NCBI RefSeq assembly: GCF_029351045.1
Contig: NZ_JARKIN010000001.1
Span: forward strand, 555,001-619,000
DNA: 64,000 bases
Reading direction: 5' to 3'
DNA from: Streptomyces sp. WMMB303
GTDB taxonomy: Bacteria > Actinomycetota > Actinomycetes > Streptomycetales > Streptomycetaceae
The position numbers and the translations under genes were made by a program. The notes below the pieces were generated by a model. That model was not told the origin of the DNA. It saw nothing but the letters and a program-made list of their open reading frames with translations, and did not search any database. This document shows, piece by piece, positions 38,831 to 47,845 of the stretch (the stretch's first letter is position 1; every line of letters starts with the position of its first letter).

Positions 38831-40285
38831 TCACTCGTCCCGCTTGTCGAAGGGGCCGCGCCGGGTGTCGCCGGGCCGTGCGGCCAACTCGGACTTCCGG
38901 TAGGAGTAGCCGAAGTAGACGATCAGGCCGATGACGAACCACACCAGGAAGCGCACCCAGGTCTGCCAGTCGAGATAGGTGGTCAGCCAGATCGAGAAGA
39001 TGACGCCGAGCGCCGGTGTGACGGGCATGCCCGGGACCCGGAAGGTGCGCGGCAGGTCCGGGCGCCGGTAGCGCAGGACGATGACCGCGACGCAGACCAC
39101 GACGAAGGCCAGCAGGATGCCGATGTTGGTCAGTTCGGCGGCCTCCTGGATCGGCAGCAGGCCCGCGATGACGGCGGAGACGACGCCCACGATCCAGGTG
39201 ACGCGGACCGGCACGTGGTGGACGGCGTCGGTCTTGGCGAACCACTTGGGCAGCAGCCCGTCCCGGCTCATGGAGAACCACACCCGGGTGACGCCGAGCA
39301 TGAAGGTGAACATGACGGTCAGGATGCCGATGATGGCGCCGACGGCGATGACGTCGGCGATGCCGCTCAGCCCCACGGACTTGAACGCGGTGGAGAAGCC
39401 GCTGTCGGGGTCGATGTCACGGTAGTTCTGCATACCGGTCAACACCAGGCTGACGGCCACGTACAGCACCATGGAGATGGCCAGCGAGTAGATGATCGCC
39501 TTGGGCATGTGTTTCTGAGCGTCGACCGACTCCTCGGCCGCCGTGCTCATCGCGTCGTAGCCGAAGACGGCGAAGAAGACCGTCGCCGCACCGGTGAAGG
39601 CACCCGAGACACCATAGGGGAAGAAGGGGTGCCAGTTGCCGGTCTTCACGTGGAAGACGCCGACGACGATCACCAGCAGCACCACCGCGACCTTGAGGCC
39701 CACGACGATCAGTTCGAAGCGGGCCGCGTTCTTGATGCCCCGGGTGAGCAGATAGGCGATCAGCAGACAGAGCACCGCTGCGAACAGATCGACGCGGTGC
39801 CCGGCACCGGTGCCGGGCGCCCCCAGCATCCACGCCGGCAGGTCGAGGCCCGTCTCGCCGAGCAGGAAGGAGAAGTACCCGGAGATGCCGATCGCCACCA
39901 CCGCGACGATGGCCGTGTACTCCAGCAGCAGGTCCCAGCCGATGAACCAGCCGCCGAGTTCGCCCAGCACCGCGTAGCCGTAGGTGTAGGCGGAGCCCGC
40001 CTTCGGGATGAGCCCGGCGAACTCGGCGTAGGAGAGGGCCGCGCAGGCGCTGGCCAGCCCGGCCACCAGGAACGAGATCAGTACGGCGGGACCCGCCTTG
40101 CCGTTGGCGACCGTTCCGGCGAGGCTGAAGACGCCGGCCCCGATGATGCCGCCGACTCCGATCGCGGTCAGGTGCCGCAGGCCGAGGGTGCGGGAGAGCT
40201 GCTGTCCGGCTCCGCCCTCGGTCTGTTCGATGTGCTCGATCGGTTTACGGCGCAGTACGCCTTCGCCGCTCCAGAGCCCGGCCAT
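38831..40285 (-). CDS. APC-superfamily amino-acid permease (cationic amino-acid transporter type)
   Basis: A 484-aa polytopic membrane protein with about 12 helices. The first helix carries the APC signature HLTAIGVGGIIGAGVFSLAG, followed by ALSYAEFAGLIPKAGSAYTY and FFAVFGYDAMSTAAEESVDA, all standard for the CAT/YfnA branch, which imports basic or branched amino acids. AGGAGG sits 4 bp before the ATG at 40285, which fixes the start although the frame stays open upstream. It is followed 18 bp later by the alpha/beta hydrolase gene. Confidence 0.93.
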   Translation of the reverse strand: MAGLWSGEGVLRRKPIEHIEQTEGGAGQQLSRTLGLRHLTAIGVGGIIGAGVFSLAGTVANGKAGPAVLISFLVAGLASACAALSYAEFAGLIPKAGSAYTYGYAVLGELGGWFIGWDLLLEYTAIVAVVAIGISGYFSFLLGETGLDLPAWMLGAPGTGAGHRVDLFAAVLCLLIAYLLTRGIKNAARFELIVVGLKVAVVLLVIVVGVFHVKTGNWHPFFPYGVSGAFTGAATVFFAVFGYDAMSTAAEESVDAQKHMPKAIIYSLAISMVLYVAVSLVLTGMQNYRDIDPDSGFSTAFKSVGLSGIADVIAVGAIIGILTVMFTFMLGVTRVWFSMSRDGLLPKWFAKTDAVHHVPVRVTWIVGVVSAVIAGLLPIQEAAELTNIGILLAFVVVCVAVIVLRYRRPDLPRTFRVPGMPVTPALGVIFSIWLTTYLDWQTWVRFLVWFVIGLIVYFGYSYRKSELAARPGDTRRGPFDKRDE

Positions 40286-40449
40286 GGGTCCTCCTGACAT
40301 CGATGCGTGTGACGGCGGCCCCGCGGACGCTGCCCACGACGCCCCGTCAGCATCATGGCCGTGCCGGGAAGGGGGGAAAAGCGGCCACGAGGTCCGCGGA
40401 GGCCACCGCTCCCAGACGTACCCGTCTGGCCCTGCGCGGCAGCCGCCGG

Positions 40450-40711
40450 TCACGGCCGTCGCGTCCGGTCCGCCCGGTACGGCTCCCGCAGCCTGCGCGT
40501 GAAGTGCTTGCCGTTGGGGTCGCGGGGCAGCTCCTCGATGAAGTCCACCGCCGCGGGGCACTTGTAGCCCGCGAGCCGCCCGGCGCAGTGCGCCAGGATC
40601 GCGGCGGCCGTCTCCGGGCCGGGCCGGTGACCCGGTGCGGCCTCGCAGAACGGCCTTGACCTGCTCGCCCCGGACCTCGTACGGCACGCCGAAGGCGGTG
40701 GCGTCAGGTCC
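40450..40711 (-). pseudogene. Frameshifted C-terminal remnant of an acyl-CoA ligase (AMP-binding)
   Basis: About 85 codons match the end of ANL acyl-CoA ligases, split over two frames. The first reads DATAFGVPYEVRGEQVKAV. About 30 bp later, near 40640-40650, the match moves to another frame: AAPGHRPGPETAAAILAHCA, then AGYKCPAAVDFIEELPRDPN and GKHFTRRLREPYR, where GKHFTR carries the lysine typical of the C-terminal domain. A one-base indel explains the shift. The adenylation domain and the start codon are missing, and the kinase gene ends close by at 40789. I read it as a decaying gene. Confidence 0.75.
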
Positions 40712-40788
40712 GGCCGCGGGCGCCGCCCGGTCACCGGCACCCGTACGCGGCCCCTTCGACGCCCGCACCGGTCAGCGTGCGCCCGCGG

Positions 40789-42450
40789 TCAGCACCCGCG
40801 CGCCAGTTCGCGGTAGACCTCGTCCGCCTCCGAGCGGCGGCCCAGCCGCTCCAGGCAGTGCGCCTCCTCGTTCCGGCTGGCCACCGTCGCCGGGTCGGCT
40901 GAGCCGAGCGCCTGTTCGCGCACAAAGGCGAGTTGCCGGTGCACCTCCAGCGCCTCCTCCCAGCGACCGAGCCGGCCCAGTGCGTGCCCGAGTTCGTGCC
41001 GGACGGCGAGCGTGTCCGGATGGTCGGGGCCCAGCACTCCGGCACAGTCGGCAGCGGTGCGGGCGTACTCCTCCAGCGCTTCCGGATGACGTCCCGACCG
41101 GGCCAGTGCGGTGCCGGTCTCGTGCCGGCTCGCGAGCGTGTCCGGGTGGTAGGACCCGAGCAGCAGCTCACGCTCGGCGGCGACCGCGCGGTGCACCTCG
41201 TACGCCTCCTCCCAACGACCGGCCCGGCCCAGCCGCAGTCCCGCGTCGCGCCTGTCCGCCAGGTCGGCGAGCCGCTCCCGCGGCGGAGCGCCCTGCGCGG
41301 GGATGCGCGCCGGAGCCGGGCGGGCGGCCGCGTGGGTGCGATCCGCGGCGGCGCACGCCTCGGGCGCCCGTGCGACGCCCCACGACGCCACCGGTTCCCG
41401 GAGAGCGGGCCCTGCGGGGGCGGCAAGCGCCCCGTCCGGCGGCGCGCCTGCCCGACGGCGGCCGGCGGCCGGCAGGCCGGCGTCCATCCCGCGCGTCCAC
41501 GGCGGCATCCACAGCGGCGCGATCCCGGCGACCGCGGCCGGTGCGACCGCTGCGCCGGGGTAGGCCGCGCCCCACACCCCCGCCCGCGCAGCGGGCGGAT
41601 GAGCGCGGGCGGCGGCGAGTTCGCCCGCCAGCCCGGCTGCGGCATCCGGCCGGTCGTCCGGCGCCTTGGCCAGCAGCCGCAGGATCGCGGTCGCCAGTGG
41701 CGGGGGCAGGTCGGGGCGGTGAGCGCGCGGCGGTACGGGCGGCGTGTCCCGGTGGCCGACGAGCACCGCCCAGGGGTCGCCGCCCTCGAACGGGGGCGAG
41801 CCGGTGGCGATCTCGTAGAGGACGCAGCCGAACGAGTAGAGGTCGCTGCGGTGGTCGACGGCGGAGTCCGCGATCTGCTCGGGTGACATGTAGTGCGGGG
41901 TGCCCATGGCCATGCCGGTGCCGGAGATCCGGGCGGTGAAACCGATGTCGTGTGCCAGCCGGGCGATACCGAAGTCGCAGATCTTCACGGTCCCGTCCTC
42001 GGACCGCATGACGTTGGCCGGTTTCAGGTCCCGGTGCACGACGCCCTGGGCATGGGTGTACGCGAGGGCCGCCGCGACCTGTTCGGCCACGTCGAGTACC
42101 TCCGCCAAAGGGAGCGGCTGCCCTTTGTTGTCCGCCAGCAGCTGGCTGAGGTTGCGGCCCTCCAGCAACTCCATGACGAGGTAGAGCAGTCCGTCGTCGT
42201 CCCCGAAGTCGTGCACGACCGTCACCCCGCGGTGCTGGAGCGAGGCGGCGACCCGCGCCTCCCGCCGGAAGCGTTCCCGCAGGACGCGCTGGAATCCCGC
42301 GTCCTCACGCCGCGCCGGCGGCTTCAGACACTTGACGGCCACGCGTCTGCCCAGCGACTCGTCGCGTGCCCGCCACACTTCGCCCATACCGCCGCGCCCC
42401 ACAAGATCGAGCAGCCGGTACCGGCCATGGATCAGGGTGCTCTGCGCCAT
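40789..42450 (-). CDS. Ser/Thr protein kinase with C-terminal TPR repeats (soluble)
   Basis: A 553-aa protein. The N-terminal Hanks-type kinase (about 9-275) has GRGGMGEVWRARD (G-loop), VAVKCLK (lysine), HRDLKPANV (catalytic loop), DFGIARL, GTPHYMSPEQ and DVYSFG-like DLYSFGCVLYE. A Pro/Ala-rich linker follows (about 285-390), then three or so repeats of about 42 aa (GRAGRWEEAYEVHRAVAAER, GRHPEALEEYARTAADCAGV, GRWEEALEVHRQLAFVREQA) of NB-ARC/TPR_10 type. There is no transmembrane segment, unlike PknB-type kinases, so it probably works in the cytoplasm with protein partners. Confidence 0.93.
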   Translation of the reverse strand: MAQSTLIHGRYRLLDLVGRGGMGEVWRARDESLGRRVAVKCLKPPARREDAGFQRVLRERFRREARVAASLQHRGVTVVHDFGDDDGLLYLVMELLEGRNLSQLLADNKGQPLPLAEVLDVAEQVAAALAYTHAQGVVHRDLKPANVMRSEDGTVKICDFGIARLAHDIGFTARISGTGMAMGTPHYMSPEQIADSAVDHRSDLYSFGCVLYEIATGSPPFEGGDPWAVLVGHRDTPPVPPRAHRPDLPPPLATAILRLLAKAPDDRPDAAAGLAGELAAARAHPPAARAGVWGAAYPGAAVAPAAVAGIAPLWMPPWTRGMDAGLPAAGRRRAGAPPDGALAAPAGPALREPVASWGVARAPEACAAADRTHAAARPAPARIPAQGAPPRERLADLADRRDAGLRLGRAGRWEEAYEVHRAVAAERELLLGSYHPDTLASRHETGTALARSGRHPEALEEYARTAADCAGVLGPDHPDTLAVRHELGHALGRLGRWEEALEVHRQLAFVREQALGSADPATVASRNEEAHCLERLGRRSEADEVYRELARGC

Positions 42451-42671
42451 CCCCGTCTCTCGCCCCCGTCGTTGCCGCGTTCTTCCCTCCCCTGTCTGTC
42501 CAGTATGGCTGCCTCGTTCCTGCGTGTGTATGCCAACCGATGACGAGGTGTACGCGTTTGACTGGTTCGATGCGTTACTGATGTATACAGACGTTTTCGG
42601 TGTCGCGCCTGGGTCGGGGGTTTCCTGCCCCCCGTCGCCGCGCGGGGCACCGGACTCGGCGCGGGCGGCGG

Positions 42672-43958
42672 TCAGTCGGGCTTCGGACGCGGCGCCAGCC
42701 AGGCCAGCGCGGCGGTCACCAGGGCCCGTACCCCGGTGTCGAGGGTGGGCTGGACGACGGGAGCGAAGCGCGGACTGTGGTTGCCGGGGATGTCCTGGTC
42801 GACGGTTCCGGCACGCTCCGCCTTGCGGTAGGCGGCCGGGTCGGTGCCGCCCAGCCCCCAGTACGTGGCGGGACAGCCGAGACCTGCGGGCAGCTCACCG
42901 AAGTCCTCGCTGGCCGACAGCGGGCCCGTGGTCCGGGCACGCTCTCCGAAGTAGCCGCCGAAGGCGCTCGCGACCCGCTCGGTGGCCTCCACGTCGTTCT
43001 CGGTCACGGAGAACGCGCCGATCGTCTCGAACTCCGCGGCCTCCGCGCCCGATGCGGCGCACTCGCCCGCGATGATCCGGCGTACCGCGGCCAGCACCCG
43101 GGCGCGGGTCTCCTCGCCGAACGTGCGGATGTTGAGCTGGATCTCGGCGCGGTCGGGAATGATGTTCGGCCCGCTGCCCGCGTGGATCGCCCCGACGGTC
43201 ACCACGGCGGGCGTGGTCGCAGCGGTCTCCCGGGCGACGACCGTCTGCAGCCGGAGCACGGTCGAGGCGGCCAGCACCACCGGGTCCACGGCCCGTTCGG
43301 GCATGGAGCCGTGCGCGCCCCGCCCGCGGAAGGTGACCCGCAGACTGTCGGACGCGGCCATCATGACGCCGGGCCGGGTCAGCAGCGTCCCCGCCGGCGC
43401 CGGAAGCACGTGCTGGCCCAGCGCGACGTCCGGACGGGGGATCCGCCGGGCGAGTCCGTCGTCGATCATCGCCCGCGCTCCGGAACCGTTCTCCTCGTTG
43501 GGCTGGAAGAGGACGACCAGGGTGCCGCGCCATGCGTCGGTCCCGGCCGCCATCAGGCGCGCCGCACCCAGCAGGCAGATGACATGGACGTCGTGGCCGC
43601 AGGCGTGCATCACCGGCTGCTCCGCGCCGTCCGGGCCGCGGGCGGTGTCGGTCGAGGCGTAGGGCAGCCCGGTCTGCTCGCGCACCGGCAGTGCGTCCAT
43701 GTCGGCACGGAGGAGAACGGTGGGGCCCGCCCCGTTGTGCAGCACGCCGAGGACGCCGGTCCCGCCGATCCCTTCGGTGACCTCGTAGTCGCACTCGTTC
43801 AGGGCCTGGGCGGCGTGGCCGGCCGTGCGGCGCTCCTGGAAACCGAGTTCGGGGTGCTGGTGGAGGTCCTTGTAGCGGAATTCGAGGCTGTCGCGGATGT
43901 CGGGCAGCCCGGTGAGCACCGCGTCCGCGGCGACAGTCGTGGGATCTTTCTCGGTCAT
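42672..43958 (-). CDS. M20-family metallo-amidohydrolase (hippurate/indole-acetyl hydrolase type)
   Basis: A 428-aa M20D-type amidohydrolase. The metal motif is MHACGHDVHVICLLGAARLM, the catalytic glutamates are in QPNEENGSGARAM, and RGAHGSMPERAVDPV marks the dimerisation (lid) domain. The N-terminal RYKDLHQHPELGFQE is also typical. Family members hydrolyse N-acyl or amide-linked amino acids. The ATG at 43958 is preceded by GGAGGACCAGG; the upstream ATG at 44018 is less likely. It is divergent from smeA. Confidence 0.93.
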   Translation of the reverse strand: MTEKDPTTVAADAVLTGLPDIRDSLEFRYKDLHQHPELGFQERRTAGHAAQALNECDYEVTEGIGGTGVLGVLHNGAGPTVLLRADMDALPVREQTGLPYASTDTARGPDGAEQPVMHACGHDVHVICLLGAARLMAAGTDAWRGTLVVLFQPNEENGSGARAMIDDGLARRIPRPDVALGQHVLPAPAGTLLTRPGVMMAASDSLRVTFRGRGAHGSMPERAVDPVVLAASTVLRLQTVVARETAATTPAVVTVGAIHAGSGPNIIPDRAEIQLNIRTFGEETRARVLAAVRRIIAGECAASGAEAAEFETIGAFSVTENDVEATERVASAFGGYFGERARTTGPLSASEDFGELPAGLGCPATYWGLGGTDPAAYRKAERAGTVDQDIPGNHSPRFAPVVQPTLDTGVRALVTAALAWLAPRPKPD

Positions 43959-44188
43959 ACGGTCCTGGTCCTCCGGCGGTGGGGCGGCGGTTCGGGGCGC
44001 GGGCTTCCGCGTCGGCACCGGCCCCGGGCGCGCTGGTCACCGGACCCGCGGGCGGGGCAGGCGGTGCTCCCGCATCCGACGGAGCGCGGCGTCCCACGAG
44101 GCGGCGGTGTCACCAGTGGGCGCTTCCACCGGGAGCAGGCCGTCGACACGACCCGTTCAGGGGCGTTAGCGGATGAATCACCCACTTG

Positions 44189-44230
44189 CCAGCTTCATAC
44201 GATACGTCCTTTCTGTGAAGCTGGTGACAC
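44189..44230 (+). promoter_or_regulatory. Inverted repeat, -10-like and WhiA-like elements upstream of smeA
   Basis: CCAGCTTCA (44189-44197) and TGAAGCTGG (44216-44224) are an exact 9-bp inverted repeat with an 18-nt spacer. TACGAT (44198-44203) in the spacer resembles a -10 box. GACAC at 44226-44230 matches the WhiA core motif. Together they fit a regulated, sporulation-linked promoter, but no site is confirmed. Confidence 0.45.
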
Positions 44231-44263
44231 TCATGGTGATCGTCCCCTACATCAGGAGTACTG

Positions 44264-44458
44264 GTGATTCTCTCGATCTCGGGCGTCGTACTGCTTGGCT
44301 TGATCGTCTTCCTGTTCTTCCGCAAGGACAATCTCAAGGTCTCCCACGCGCTGGTGTGCGCACTCTTCGGCTTCTACCTGGCGGGCACCGCCATGGCGCC
44401 CAGCATCAAGGCGGGCGGCGAGAGCCTGGCCGGCCTGCTGGGCGGCCTCAAGTTCTAG
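44264..44458 (+). CDS. smeA: SmeA small sporulation membrane protein
   Basis: A 64-aa protein with an N-terminal membrane helix (ILSISGVVLLGLIVFLFF) followed by RKDNLKVSHALVCALFGFYL, a second hydrophobic segment, and the C-terminus AGLLGGLKF. The GTG start at 44264 has AGGAG 5 bp upstream. Size, two hydrophobic helices and the SffA-type gene downstream match SmeA, a streptomycete protein that targets SffA to sporulation septa. The homology is from memory, so this call rests on context as well. The inverted repeat and GACAC motif just upstream suggest developmental control. Confidence 0.8.
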   Translation: MILSISGVVLLGLIVFLFFRKDNLKVSHALVCALFGFYLAGTAMAPSIKAGGESLAGLLGGLKF

Positions 44459-44596
44459 TCGCCCGGCCACCGGTCGCACGGCGGCCGTGCCGAACGACGG
44501 CGGCCCGGGCGGCAGCAAGCCGGGCGTGGCGGAGGCCCGACGGTCCGGGAGGCCGACGGGCCTGAGCAGCAGTCAGCGGGCCGGGAGGAGCCGGGT

Positions 44597-46177
44597 GTGG
44601 GGCGGTGGGCGGTACCGTCACGGCGGCACGCACGCGAAGCCGTGCGTGCCGGTACCGACGGAGCGCTCGACGTGCTGCATCCGCTGCTCGTGCTCGGCAG
44701 GGGGGCCTGCCATCTGGCTGCGAAGGGCCGGAACTGGTGGCTGGGCACCCCACGGGAGCGGCGGGGCCCCACGATGCTGGCCGTCGCCGCGTGCGGGGTC
44801 CTGCTCTGGCTGCTGCCCTACGGGCCGTTCCTGGCCGGGTTCGCGCTGCTGGGCTCGACCGCCTGGTACGGGAGGCGGCAGGCGGGACCCGCACCGCCTC
44901 GTGCGGCTCCCACGGACACGCAGCGGGCGCGACTGCAGGCGCTGTACGAGGCACTGGTGCCGTACCTCGCGCCGCCGGGCGCCGCGCCGGGGGAGCCGCT
45001 GTACGCGTCCGACGGCGGATGGGAGCGCGCGTTCGAGGAGTTCGCCTTCCGGGACGGGCGGATCAGCGGCCTGCTGCTGCGCTATCCGACCTCGTTCCGC
45101 GACAGCGAACCCGCCGAGCGGCTGCGGCTCGAACGCCTGCTGGCCGCCAAGACGGGCCGCGGTCGCGAGTACCGCTTCTGCTGGGACGAGGAGTGCAACC
45201 TGCTGGAGATGACGGCACTGGAACCGCTGCCCGGCGGAATCCGCGCCCAGCCGTTCGAGACCGCACCCGACGAGGCCGTCCTCGGCTTCACGGACGGCGA
45301 CGAGACCAGCCGGACGCTACCCGCCCACTTCCCGGGCGAGGACCGGGCCGACGAGGTACCGGCAGCGGTCTGGCGCACCGGGTCCCGCTCGACCGAGCCG
45401 CACCTGCTGGCCGTCGGCACGCCCGGGGCCGGCACCAGCACGCTGCTGCGCTCACTCGCTCTCCAGGCGCTCGGCCACGGCGAGGTGCTGCTGGTGGACG
45501 GCGACGGGGGCGGCGGGTTCGCCGCCTTCGCGGCACGGCGCGGGGTGCTGGGAGTGGAGTCCACCCTGCCGGGCGCGCTCGCGGCGCTGGAGTGGGCCGC
45601 GCGCGAGACGGAACGGCGGCTCCTGGCCGCGAGCCGCTCGCGGCAGCACGGTACGCGCTCCCCGGGGGAGGCGCCCCTGCCGCTGTGCGTGCTGGTGGAC
45701 CGGCCCGCCCTGCTCAGCCACCTCGCCCGCTCCCGGGGCCTGGCCGACCCGCAGGAACTGCTGCGGACCCCGCTGCGCCACGGCCGCGCCGCGGGGGTGA
45801 CCGTGGCGGTCGCCGAACAGTTCGACGGACTGGACGAGCTGACCGAAGCGGTCCTCGCCGGTACTCGCGCCCGGGTGGTGCTGGGCGCCGTCACCCCCGG
45901 ACAGGCGGGAAGCGTGCTGGGGCGGGCACCGCAGACGGGACCGGCCGCCGAGGTGCCGCGGGGCCGGGGCTTCGCCCGGCTGGGCGACGGACCGGTGCTG
46001 CGGCTGCAGGTGCCCGCGACCCCCGACCCGGGGGACGAGAGCGCGGACGAGGCCGAGCGGACCGCCGTCCGGGAACTGCTCCCGGCCTCGGTGCGTAGCC
46101 CCCACCCCGCGGCGGCTGCCGAGGTGGCGGCCGCCGCGCACGACGCACCGCGGGGCCCCGCCGGGCCGGTACCGTAG
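44597..46177 (+). CDS. sffA: SffA, FtsK/SpoIIIE-like sporulation septum protein with degenerate Walker A
   Basis: A 526-aa protein. An N-terminal segment with a hydrophobic pair (about 55-100: LAVAACGVLLWLLPYGPFLA, GFALLGSTAWY) is followed by a linker and an FtsK/TraB-like ATPase core (about 240-490). The P-loop reads GTPGAGTSTLL (274-284): the invariant lysine is Thr280. The Walker B strand is VLVDRP (Asp368, Arg369 where glutamate is usual). LLRSLALQALGHGEVLLVDG continues the core. It is the gene after smeA (138 bp). In streptomycetes SmeA-SffA act in septation and chromosome segregation during sporulation. The ATPase may be inactive. The GTG at 44597 follows GGGAGGAG. Confidence 0.85.
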   Translation: MGRWAVPSRRHAREAVRAGTDGALDVLHPLLVLGRGACHLAAKGRNWWLGTPRERRGPTMLAVAACGVLLWLLPYGPFLAGFALLGSTAWYGRRQAGPAPPRAAPTDTQRARLQALYEALVPYLAPPGAAPGEPLYASDGGWERAFEEFAFRDGRISGLLLRYPTSFRDSEPAERLRLERLLAAKTGRGREYRFCWDEECNLLEMTALEPLPGGIRAQPFETAPDEAVLGFTDGDETSRTLPAHFPGEDRADEVPAAVWRTGSRSTEPHLLAVGTPGAGTSTLLRSLALQALGHGEVLLVDGDGGGGFAAFAARRGVLGVESTLPGALAALEWAARETERRLLAASRSRQHGTRSPGEAPLPLCVLVDRPALLSHLARSRGLADPQELLRTPLRHGRAAGVTVAVAEQFDGLDELTEAVLAGTRARVVLGAVTPGQAGSVLGRAPQTGPAAEVPRGRGFARLGDGPVLRLQVPATPDPGDESADEAERTAVRELLPASVRSPHPAAAAEVAAAAHDAPRGPAGPVP

Positions 46178-46196
46178 CTCCGGCGGATCCCGGAGC
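46177..46196 (+). terminator. Short hairpin after sffA
   Basis: GCTCCGG (46177-46183) and CCGGAGC (46190-46196) form a 7-bp stem starting at the sffA stop codon. It is weaker than the other hairpins in the window, and lies between convergent sffA and the MocR gene. Confidence 0.35.
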
Positions 46197-46222
46197 ACGG
46201 GAGGCAGCCTGCCGAGGGGTCG

Positions 46223-47845
46223 TCAGGCCACGTAGGAGCGCGGTACGTCGGAGGGGGTGGGCGCCCCGGAGCGCACCAGTTCGGCGGCGGCCGCCAGCCG
46301 CGAGGCCGCCTCCCGGGCCAGTGGTTCGGCAATGGTGAAGGGCAGCCGCACGAATCCCTCGAAGGCACCGTCCACCCCGAACCGCGGCCCGGAGGGCACC
46401 CGTACTCCGAGCCGTTCACCGACCTCGGCGATCCGGGACCCGGAGAGGCCGCCGGTACGCACCCACAGGGTGAGGCCCCCGTGCGGGACGGCGAACTCCC
46501 AGTCGGGCAGATGGTCGCGCAGGGCGGCCGTCAGCGACTCGCGGTTCTCCCGGGCCCGGGCCCGGCGCTCGGTGACCGCCTGCTCCCAGCCCGCACCGTT
46601 CAGCAGCTCGGCCACGGCGAGCTGTTCGAGGACGGGGCTGCCCAGGTCGACGTAGGCGCGCGCGGCGGTGAGGCCGCGGATCACCTCGGGTGCGGCCCGG
46701 ATCCAGCCGATCCGCATCCCGGCCCAGATGGACTTGCTCACGGAGCCGACCGTGATGACGGCCGAGCCGCCCGGGTCGAAGGCAGCCATCGGCCGCGGCA
46801 TCTCCAGACCCGGGGAGCCGGTGCTCGGCGTACCGGTGGCGCCGGGTGGACCCAGCGGCAGGTCGGCCATGGTCTCGTCGGCGATCAGCACCGTCCCCGA
46901 GGCGCGGGCCGCCGCGACCAGTTCGCGGCGCTGTTCGGTACCGGCCAGCGCCCCGGTGGGGTTGTGGAAGTCGGCGACGACGTACGCGAGCCGGGGTGCG
47001 GACTCCCGCAGTGTGCGGTGCCAGGCGGGCAGATCCCAGCCCGCCAGGTCGTCGGCCATGGGGACCGGGACGAGGCGGCCGCCGGTCTCGCGCAGGAGTT
47101 GCAGGACGTTGGCGTACGAGGGGTGCTCGACGGCGATGCGCTCGCCGCGCGGCACCAGCATCCGGGTCAGGGCACCGACCCCGCCCAGCGCGCCGGTGGT
47201 GACCATGATCTGCTGCGGCATCGTGGGCACGCCGAGTGCGGTGTAGCGCTCGGCGAGCGCCTCGCGGAGCACGGGCAGTCCGGCCGGGTAGTCGCCGTGG
47301 GTGTGCGCGTACGGCGGGAGCGCCTCCAGGGCGCTGCCGAACGCCTCGTTCATGACCGGCTGGGCGGGCAGCGCGGCACAGCCCAGGTCGATGACGGTGC
47401 CCTCGTTCTCCGGCGGCAGCGGGTGGAGGCCGCGGGTGGGCAGCGGGTTGCCCGCGGGGACGGTCGTCCAGCTGCCCGAGCCGCGGCGGGACTCCAGGAA
47501 TCCGTCCGAGCGCAGCGCCTCGAAGGCGGCGGCCACGGTGGTGCGGCTGACCGAGAGGGCCGCGGCCAGTTCCCGCTCGGCGGGCAACCGGGTGGCGACG
47601 GGGATGCGCCCCTCCAGGACGAGCATCCGCAGTCCCTCGGCCAGGGATCGATAGGCGGGCAGCTTCCGGGCCGCGGGTGCCGGGTGCGCGCCGATGCCCC
47701 CGACCCGGACTCCGGCGGTGCCTGCCGGGTCCGCCGCGGCCGCGTGCGGCCGGGCCGCTCCGGGGCCCTCCTGTCGCACGCTGTGCTGCGAACCGAGGAG
47801 CCGCGCGAGCTGAGCGGCCCCCACAGCGGAGTTCCAGTGCGCCAT
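46223..47845 (-). CDS. MocR-type PLP-dependent GntR regulator
   Basis: A 540-aa fusion regulator. The winged-helix GntR domain (about 65-135; RSLAEGLRMLVLEGRIPVAT, RLPAERELAAALSVSRTTV) is joined to a fold-type I aminotransferase-like domain with DFHNPTG, DETMADL and the PLP-lysine region SVSKSIWAGMRIGW. MocR proteins respond to pyridoxal phosphate or amino compounds. It is divergent from yczE (98 bp apart), an arrangement seen in many MocR regulators and their YczE transporter targets. ATG 47845 is preferred because GGAGAGG lies 11 bp upstream; the GTG at 47857 is directly adjacent to that SD, too close to be a start. Confidence 0.92.
   Translation of the reverse strand: MAHWNSAVGAAQLARLLGSQHSVRQEGPGAARPHAAAADPAGTAGVRVGGIGAHPAPAARKLPAYRSLAEGLRMLVLEGRIPVATRLPAERELAAALSVSRTTVAAAFEALRSDGFLESRRGSGSWTTVPAGNPLPTRGLHPLPPENEGTVIDLGCAALPAQPVMNEAFGSALEALPPYAHTHGDYPAGLPVLREALAERYTALGVPTMPQQIMVTTGALGGVGALTRMLVPRGERIAVEHPSYANVLQLLRETGGRLVPVPMADDLAGWDLPAWHRTLRESAPRLAYVVADFHNPTGALAGTEQRRELVAAARASGTVLIADETMADLPLGPPGATGTPSTGSPGLEMPRPMAAFDPGGSAVITVGSVSKSIWAGMRIGWIRAAPEVIRGLTAARAYVDLGSPVLEQLAVAELLNGAGWEQAVTERRARARENRESLTAALRDHLPDWEFAVPHGGLTLWVRTGGLSGSRIAEVGERLGVRVPSGPRFGVDGAFEGFVRLPFTIAEPLAREAASRLAAAAELVRSGAPTPSDVPRSYVA

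Noticed and set aside
42541..42671. AT-richer patch before the M20 gene as a horizontally acquired segment
   Set aside because: It is only about 100 bp long and more likely holds the promoter of the kinase gene.
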